DNA from: Pacificispira sp002696645
Lineage (GTDB): Bacteria; Pseudomonadota; Alphaproteobacteria; UBA8366; Aestuariispiraceae
DNA length: 64,000 nt
Direction: 5' to 3'
Assembly: GCF_048892425.1 (NCBI RefSeq)
Contig: NZ_JBLZHU010000005.1
Coordinates: 1-64,000, forward strand
In this document: positions 58,005-64,000 of the stretch, in pieces
How positions within the stretch are numbered: the stretch's first letter is position 1
Layout of the letters: every line of letters begins with the position of its first letter
Translations under genes and position numbers: made by a program
Notes under the pieces: model-generated
What the model was told of the DNA's origin: nothing
What the model saw: the letters and a program-made list of their open reading frames with translations, nothing else
The model's database searches: none

Positions 58005-59360
58005 ATGGCAGAGAACCGGTTCAGTGGCTGGGGCGGCAGGGGTGGCGATGCTGCTGCAGGTCCCTCTGATATAGTCTTCGGCAATGTTCAGATCCTGGAT
58101 GGATCGGGTGAGCCACCCTTTTCAGGGGAGGTCACGGTATCGGGCAATCGCATCAAATCCATCACCCGGACGGGCAGTGGCTTTGGCGGCAGCCTGAACA
58201 GTTGGTCGACCACTGGCAGCACCCGGATCGACGGGCGTGGCATGACCCTGATGCCAGGGCTGATAGACGCGCATCTGCATCTCAGCTGGAACAATGCGCC
58301 GGGGATCAATCCCATTCAGATGATGCCGATTGAAGAGCATATGCTCAATTGCGTCTATATGTCCAAAATTGTGCTGGATGCCGGTTTTACGGCTGGCTGC
58401 GGGGCGGCGGCAGCTAAGCCACGTTTGGATGTGGTGATCCGTGACGCCATTCGGTCCGGCAAGGTGCCGGGCCCACGCTATACCGCCGCCGGGCCGGAGC
58501 TTACTTCTGTCGGGGGCCTGGGGGATGCATCCCTGCCGCATATTGATCATGAAGGCCTTAACCTGGGCATTGTGGTATCGGGCGTTGAAGACATGCGCCG
58601 CAATGTAAGAATTTTGATGAAATGGGGCGTTGATACGATCAAGCTGAACCTGTCGGGGGAAGAGATTACCGGCATGGGGGCTGAAGAAAATCAGTTCACC
58701 GATGACGAAATCAAGGTCGCCTGTGATGAGGCCCGCAGCCGGGGACGCCGCCTTGCCGCCCATGCCAGGTCCAAGGAATCAATCAAGAAATGCGTTCAGT
58801 TTGGTATTCACAATATCTATCACGCCTCGTTCACCGATGAAGAAGCGCTGGATATGCTGGAAGCCAATAAGGACAAACATTTCGTCGCGCCGGGCCTGGC
58901 CTGGTTGTTGAATACAGCCCGCAATGCAGGGGAATTTGGCATTAAACCCGGTACACCGATTACCGATGCCTATGAGCGTGAGTTGGAACATGCCGTCGAG
59001 TCCATGCAGAAAATGCGCAAGCGGGGTATCCGGGTTCTGATCGGCGGTGATTATGGCTTCGCCTGGACGCCGCATGGCACGAATGCCAAGGATATTGAAT
59101 ATTTTGTCGATCTGATTGGCATGACCCCGATGGAGGCGATTCAGTCTGCCACCCAGCTGGGCGGCCAGATCATGGGCATGGGCAACGAGCTGGGTCAGAT
59201 CAAGGAAGGTTATCTGGCAGACATGCTTCTGGTCGATGGGGACCCGTTGCGCGATGTTCGGATATTGCAGGACAAGAAGCGTATTGTGGCGATCATGCAG
59301 GATGGAAAATTTCATCGTGCGCCCAGTAATCAGGCCCAGGGAATGTTACTCTCAGCCTAA
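58005..59360 (+). CDS. amidohydrolase-family protein
   Basis: 451 aa, AAGGGAGAGA just upstream. TIM-barrel metal-dependent hydrolase: first metal site LIDAHLHLSWN (HxH), a lysine region TIKLNLSGEE, histidines in AAHARSKES and HNIYHASF, and the aspartate segment IGGDYGFAWTPHG, with the C-terminal strand domain GYLADMLLVDGDPLRDVRIL. Acts on cyclic amides, imides or similar bonds. Probable last gene of the operon; the following 250 bp contains a new promoter region. Confidence 0.9.
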   Translation: MAENRFSGWGGRGGDAAAGPSDIVFGNVQILDGSGEPPFSGEVTVSGNRIKSITRTGSGFGGSLNSWSTTGSTRIDGRGMTLMPGLIDAHLHLSWNNAPGINPIQMMPIEEHMLNCVYMSKIVLDAGFTAGCGAAAAKPRLDVVIRDAIRSGKVPGPRYTAAGPELTSVGGLGDASLPHIDHEGLNLGIVVSGVEDMRRNVRILMKWGVDTIKLNLSGEEITGMGAEENQFTDDEIKVACDEARSRGRRLAAHARSKESIKKCVQFGIHNIYHASFTDEEALDMLEANKDKHFVAPGLAWLLNTARNAGEFGIKPGTPITDAYERELEHAVESMQKMRKRGIRVLIGGDYGFAWTPHGTNAKDIEYFVDLIGMTPMEAIQSATQLGGQIMGMGNELGQIKEGYLADMLLVDGDPLRDVRILQDKKRIVAIMQDGKFHRAPSNQAQGMLLSA

Positions 59361-59611
59361 ACGCGTTCCTAAACTGAATTCTTCCGGTCGGCACGACAGA
59401 TATCGGTGTGCCGTGCGGTGTCCCAATGTTCAATCGCCGGACGCGGTGCGGATGGTCCGTCCGTATATAGGGCTGTTGCATTGCGAGATATGTACCGCTA
59501 CAAGATTAATTTGCGAATGATTATTAGTATTAATACGCTCGATTTCTATCAGGCTGACAGTTGGGTCACAGGCTGTCCGTCGCGTTCAGGATCGATAAAG
59601 GATCGTTCAGT
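59361..59611. other. intergenic region with iron-box-like sequence
   Basis: Separates the catabolic operon from the iron-signalling genes. No clear terminator seen. The part from about 59500 is AT-rich and contains a Fur-like site listed separately. Confidence 0.4.
59512..59532. promoter_or_regulatory. Fur-box-like element upstream of the ECF sigma gene
   Basis: TGCGAATGATTATTAGTATTA resembles iron-regulatory (Fur-type) boxes found before FecI-like sigma genes and sits about 80 bp before the probable start. Judged by eye only. Confidence 0.45.
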
Positions 59612-60124
59612 TTGGGACAGAATGCCAATATACAGGACCTTTTTCTAACGCATAGGGCGGCACTGGTCGATTATGCGTCTGGATTAACCGGCAATCGCGC
59701 CAATGCGGAAGATCTGGTCCAGGAAGCCTGGATGCGCCTGTCCCAGGCGACCGACCGGCGGCGGCTGGATGAACCCCGAAATTATCTGTATCGGATCGTG
59801 CGTAACCTGGCGATTGATGGTCATCGTAAAACCGCGCGGGAACAGCGGACCCTGTTAAACCAGCGCGACGATGGTCAGGGGGGGCACGACGCACCGTCAA
59901 CGGCAACGCCAGAAACGATTGCCCTGTATCGGGATCAGCTTTCGCAGGTTCAGGATGCGATGGCGGAATTGCCCAGGCGAACCCGCATTGCGCTGGAAAT
60001 GCACCGTATTGGTGGGTTCAAACTGCGCGAGATTGCTGCCACCTTGAACATATCCCTGCCAATGGCGCATATATTGGTTGCAGAGGGTGTAGACCATTGC
60101 AAGCGACGCTTGGGGTGGCCTTGA
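59612..60124 (+). CDS. RNA polymerase ECF sigma factor, FecI-like
   Basis: 170 aa from TTG 59612, which has AAAGGA about nine bases upstream; TTG 59561 is an in-frame alternative without clear support. Sigma region 2 (NRANAEDLVQEAWMRLSQATDRRRLDEPRNYLYRIVRNLAIDGHRK) and region 4 (MAELPRRTRIALEMHRIGGFKLREIAATLNISLPMAHILVAEGVDHCKRRL) are complete. Directs transcription of the receptor gene when released by FecR signalling. Confidence 0.9.
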   Translation: MGQNANIQDLFLTHRAALVDYASGLTGNRANAEDLVQEAWMRLSQATDRRRLDEPRNYLYRIVRNLAIDGHRKTAREQRTLLNQRDDGQGGHDAPSTATPETIALYRDQLSQVQDAMAELPRRTRIALEMHRIGGFKLREIAATLNISLPMAHILVAEGVDHCKRRLGWP

Positions 60125-60250
60125 TCCTGTAACTCAATTATTTTCTAGAAAATACCGCATGGTAACCGTCCTTTATCAATGGATGGCTTCATTTATCACA
60201 GGGTCGGCGCTCGCCCGGCTTCCGTCAATTGCCGCAGTTTGAGGAACAGC

Positions 60251-61270
60251 ATGACCGACGACCCGCCCCAAGCACTGGAAACCGCGTCACGGGAGGCGAC
60301 AAACTGGTTGATCCTGTTGCAGGACGACCCGGACGACCCCGATTTGCAGAAAGCGTTTTCGGCCTGGTTAAATGCCTCTCCTCTTCATTCCAAGGCCTGG
60401 CAGGCGAGCGGACAGGTCGACATTATGATTCGTGACACCCCACCGGTATTCAAGGAAGTTTGGGGACACCAGAAGACCCTGGCAAAATCAGCGACCGATG
60501 CAACGGTTGGCAGGCCTATGAGATCCGTCAGAAACCAAAACCGCCCGCACCGTGGCTGGGGGTCCTTGGTGGGGCTTGCGGTGGCGGCCTGTCTGTTGCT
60601 CGCATTTCTGCCAACCATTTCAAGGGAGCTTCAATCTGATTACGTGACTGGTACGGCTGAAACACGCATCGTCACATTGCAGGATGGCAGCACGGTCACG
60701 ATGGCACCGGAAACATCCCTTGCCATTGATTTTACGACAAAGGAGCGCCGTATAGATCTGCTTTCCGGCAGTGCTTACTTCTCGGTCGAAAAGAATTCTG
60801 ACTGGCCATTCCGCGTTCTCAGTGGTGACCTCGTCACGACGGTCACGGGAACGCAATTTTCGGTTCGCTTGAATGATTACGGGAATACGGTCGCGGTAAG
60901 TGAAGGCAGTGTGCGGATTGACTATCACTCAGCCACCCAAACGGTTTCTGAAACCCTGATTGCGGGCCAATCTGCGTCTATTGACCGATTGGGGGCGGTT
61001 GCGTTGCGGGTAATTTCCCCGTCTCAGGTCGCGGCATGGCGGGAAGACCGACTTGTTGTTCAGGACGAACCGTTGGGCGCGGTCCTTGATCAATTACAGG
61101 ATTATCTTCCCGGCGCTGTGATCCTGGCCAATCCGGGTCTGGCAGATCGACCGATCACAGGATACTACAGTCTTACCGACCCGGAAAATGCGGTTCGGGC
61201 GGTCGCCCTGGCGCATAACCTGACGCTGTGGCGTGTCACGCCCTGGTTTCTGATTTTATCCGAAAAATAA
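60251..61270 (+). CDS. FecR-type anti-sigma factor/sigma regulator
   Basis: 339 aa from ATG 60251 (AGGAAC nearby). An N-terminal DUF4880-type cytoplasmic segment (EATNWLILLQDDPDDPDLQKAFSAWLNASPLHSKAWQ), one membrane helix at ~120-140 (WGSLVGLAVAACLLLAFLPTI), then the periplasmic FecR domain (TAETRIVTLQDGSTVTMAPETSLAIDFTTKERRIDLLSGSAYFSVEKNSDWPFRVL). It transmits the state of the TonB-dependent receptor to the sigma factor. Confidence 0.93.
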   Translation: MTDDPPQALETASREATNWLILLQDDPDDPDLQKAFSAWLNASPLHSKAWQASGQVDIMIRDTPPVFKEVWGHQKTLAKSATDATVGRPMRSVRNQNRPHRGWGSLVGLAVAACLLLAFLPTISRELQSDYVTGTAETRIVTLQDGSTVTMAPETSLAIDFTTKERRIDLLSGSAYFSVEKNSDWPFRVLSGDLVTTVTGTQFSVRLNDYGNTVAVSEGSVRIDYHSATQTVSETLIAGQSASIDRLGAVALRVISPSQVAAWREDRLVVQDEPLGAVLDQLQDYLPGAVILANPGLADRPITGYYSLTDPENAVRAVALAHNLTLWRVTPWFLILSEK

Positions 61271-61357
61271 AAGAATCTTTTAAAATCAACAGTATATAAA
61301 TTTTCCAAAAGTTTTTTTTAGAAAGGCGCTCTCGGCCATCGTCTCTGCAGGAGAACA

Positions 61358-61426
61358 ATGGAAATAAGACGCATTCGCACAGCCATCGCCATGCGAAGAC
61401 GATCTGTTTCTGCCAATCAGAATTAA
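61358..61426 (+). CDS. possible 22-codon leader ORF before the receptor gene
   Basis: ATG 61358 has AGGAGA five bases upstream. The Arg-rich peptide (MEIRRIRTAIAMRRR then SVSANQN) ends at TAA 61426, 15 bases before the receptor ATG. No homology recognised. It could be a leader peptide or chance. Confidence 0.3.
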   Translation: MEIRRIRTAIAMRRRSVSANQN

Positions 61427-61441
61427 GACCGGAGAGATACA

Positions 61442-63979
61442 ATGGCGATAAACTGTGCGTGCAATATCCGCAAAAACCGGAGTTTGAGAGTCAGCGCCCT
61501 ATTGGTGACGACGGCGCTGGTTGCCGTGCTGAGCCATGGCCCAGTGGCAGCACAAGAAGCCCGACCGCAGGGTTTACAGACTCAAAAACAGTCATTTGCC
61601 GCTTCTCAGGCCCCGTTGTGGGGCATGACACCGTTGCAGTTGGCCCAGGCCGACACCGGATCTGTTCAGAACTATGATATTCCGGCACAGCCTTTGGCCA
61701 GTGCGCTGGCCGTATTCGGGCAACAATCCGGGCTTCAGGTGACGGTGGATGGAGCCCTTGTGCGCGGTATTCAATCCCCTGCTGTGACGGGCGAAATGAC
61801 CTCAGACGAGGCCGTGGCGACGCTTTTGGCCGGCAGCGATCTGACCTATCGCATGGTCGATGGATCGACCATCGCCATCGAAAAGCGTGCCGAACAAACG
61901 GGATCAACGATCTTGCTGGATCCCGTTACGGTAGCGGGAACTGGAACCTCCCCCCTATCCGACATCGAGAATCTGCCCAGCCCTTATGCCGGTGGCCAGG
62001 TGGCGCGGGGCGCCCGGATCGGGGTGCTGGGAAATCAGGACATGATGGAAACGCCGTTCAGCGCGACCGGGTATACAGAGCAGGCAATCCGCAATCAGCA
62101 GGCGGAATCAATTGCGGATGTGATGGCCAATGATCCATCGGTTCGAAGCGGGTATGGTTTTGGGAACTTTTCAGAACTTTTTGTGGTGCGTGGTTTCCCA
62201 TTGGCCATGGAAGATGTGTCGATGGACGGGCTGTACGGGACGACACCTCGGTAGATCGCCAATATCGACGCCTATGAACGGGTGGAAGTGTTTCGGGGGG
62301 CCAGTGCCTTTGTGAACGGTATCCCGCCGGGAAGCACCGGGACGGGGGGCACTATTAATCTGGTGCCAAAGCGTGCTGAAGACACACCGATAACCTCTCT
62401 GACCGGTAAATATGGAATGACGTCAGAATTTGGCGGGCATGCAGATGTTGGTCGCCGGTTTGGGGCTGACAATGCGTTTGGCATGCGCGTCAATCTTTCT
62501 TCACGACAAGGCGAAACTGCAATTGACGACGAGGAACGCACCTCTCGCCTTGCCTCTGCGGCCTTGGATTATCGCGGTGAAAAGGTGCGATTGACCCTGG
62601 ATACGCTGCTGCAATCACAGCGGATCGACAAGGGGCGCCCGGTCGTCAATGTCAGTTCGTCGGTCATTCCCGACGCGCCTGATGCGAATACCAATTATGG
62701 GACAGACTATTCCTTTTCTAACCTGGAAGATCGCTTCATCCAGATGCGGGGTGAATATGATGTGCTGGACTCGCTGACCCTGTATGGCGCGGTTGGCTAT
62801 CGCTTTATGCGAGAGGACGGAATTTATGCCAGCCCAACGGTGACGAATGTTGCCGGGGATGCCACAATCGGGCGATTGGACGTTCCGCGTGAGGATCAGA
62901 CCTTAAGCGGTCAGTTTGGGGGGCGTGCTCAGGCGGAAACCGGTGATGTCACCCATCAGATGAATGCGGGCATGTCCGCTTTCCACACGGTCAATCGCAA
63001 CTCCTTCGTTTTCGGGTCAAGTCAAAATACGAACATCTATAATCCAGTCAGCGTGTCCATTCCCAACGCGACATCCACCGGTGGGGACCTGCAGGACCTG
63101 CCAAAAGTCAGTGAATCCTGGCTCAGAAGCTATTTCGTCTCGGACACGCTGGGATTTGTTGACGATCAAGTGCTGGTCACGCTGGGCGCGCGACACCAGA
63201 CCGTCAAGGTGAAGGGCTATAACCGGACCAGCCTTCGGGAAACGTCGAATTACAATGAATCCAAATTATCCCCAGTTGTCGGCCTGGTGATCCGTCCAAC
63301 GGAACAGATTTCACTCTATGCCAACAGGATCGAAGGTTTGGCCCAGGGACCAACCGCACCGACCACGGCGGCAAATACTGGCGAGGTCTTCCCCCCCTAT
63401 GTCTCTGTACAATATGAAGCTGGGGTGAAATTGGATTATGGGACAATCGGTGGGTCAGCGGCTGTGTTCCAGACCAGCCAACCCAGCGGGATCACCGATC
63501 CGACCACAAATGTCTTTGGCATTGATGGTGAACAGCGAAACCGAGGCATCGAACTATTAGCCTTTGGGGACCTGACCCCGGATATCCATCTTCTAGGCGG
63601 CGTGACCTATACCCAGGCCGAATTGTCCAAAACGGCGGGTGGCACCAATGATGGCAATTTCGCAGTCGGTGCGCCACAATATCAGGCCAATATGGGTGTC
63701 GAATGGGACCTTCCCTATCTCAGCGCAACCACACTAAGCGCCCGGATGATCTATACCGGAACGCAATATCAGGATACGGCGAATACAAAGCGGGTTCCCG
63801 AATGGTCGCGGTTGGATATCGGCGCGCGCACGACCCAGACCTTTGACGGTCAGGACGTTACGTTCCGGGCGAATATCGAAAACGTGACGAACAATGCCTA
63901 CTGGGCTTCCGTGCAGGGTGGATATCTAACGCAAGGGGCGCCGCTGACAGGGAAACTCTCGGTCTCCACCAATTTCTGA
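61442..63979 (+). pseudogene. TonB-dependent siderophore receptor with STN domain, interrupted by an in-frame amber codon
   Basis: 845 sense codons if read through. Signal peptide ending ...GPVAAQEA, an STN signalling domain at ~75-145 (YDIPAQPLASALAVFGQQSGLQVTVDG), plug (~180-310: FSATGYTEQAIRNQQAESIADVMANDPSV) and a beta barrel ending in the terminal aromatic KLSVSTNF. Codon 271 is TAG (62252-62254), within GTTPR*IANIDAYERVEVFRG, where relatives usually have Gln, so a single CAG-to-TAG change explains it. Frame, length and sequence on both sides are intact, implying a recent mutation, a sequencing error or readthrough. It works with the adjacent FecI/FecR pair for ferric-siderophore-induced transcription. 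Confidence 0.85.
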
Positions 63980-64000
63980 TGGGGTAAGAGGGAAGCCGGA

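Noticed and set aside
61442..63979. Frameshift or insertion as cause of the split receptor ORF
   Set aside because: Both parts are in the same frame with no missing sequence; a single substitution to TAG explains it.
1..64000. CRISPR arrays, rRNA/tRNA genes and complete insertion sequences
   Set aside because: No regularly spaced repeats, tRNA-like cloverleaf or transposase reading frame was recognised; a dedicated search could still find something short.

Overview
The window looks like chromosome of an alphaproteobacterium with a large transport and catabolic repertoire. The evidence is an imuA-imuB-dnaE2 mutagenesis cassette, FecI/FecR iron signalling, TRAP transporters of two types, three ABC importers with Tat- or Sec-exported binding proteins, many LysR/IclR/GntR regulators, and dense ATGA-overlapping operons. 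Base composition is moderately GC-rich by eye. I cannot name the genus. No rRNA, tRNA, CRISPR array or intact insertion sequence was recognised.

Layout. 3-512: 3' end of a sugar-nucleotide epimerase. 778-7022 (minus): a TauD-like dioxygenase, then a branched-chain-amino-acid-type ABC importer (livG-F-H-M), an AhpD-like protein and the binding protein, ending at a strong terminator. A LysR gene is divergent. 8207-9817: GMC oxidoreductase. 9851-18540: a LysR gene divergent from an operon of an enolase-superfamily protein, a sugar/polyamine-type ABC importer and a protein like the large subunit of N,N-dimethylformamidase. 18635-26002: hipBA toxin-antitoxin and imuA-imuB-dnaE2, which looks GC-richer than its flanks. 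26044-33104: TAXI-TRAP transporter, SMP-30 lactonase, IclR regulator, CoA-transferase and HMG-CoA-lyase-like enzyme; the two divergent promoters share a two-copy operator. 33161-40967: a three-subunit molybdenum hydroxylase, a C-C hydrolase like that of nicotine catabolism, and a DctPQM TRAP transporter, again with a shared promoter motif.

The most unusual part is 41287-59360. A GntR gene and a divergent ~14 kb plus-strand operon flank a promoter region full of GGTTCA repeats. The operon encodes a complete Liv-type importer whose second ATPase is fused to a Tm-1-like (UPF0261) domain. It continues with a stand-alone Tm-1 C-terminal-type TIM barrel (PEP-hydrolase family), a flotillin-like protein with a very regular hendecad coiled coil, an SRPBCC protein, an SRPBCC-quinone oxidoreductase fusion, a fumarylacetoacetase-family hydrolase, an alpha/beta hydrolase and an amidohydrolase. 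Two further TIM-barrel relatives lie upstream: one is the sensor half of a regulator with a decayed sigma-54 ATPase domain, and the other is a divergent stand-alone protein. I infer an import-and-degradation system for an unknown small acid or lactone, with an enzyme-derived sensor and a membrane scaffold.

59612-63979: an ECF sigma factor, its FecR anti-sigma factor and a TonB-dependent receptor of the FecA type. The receptor gene carries an in-frame amber codon in the plug domain.
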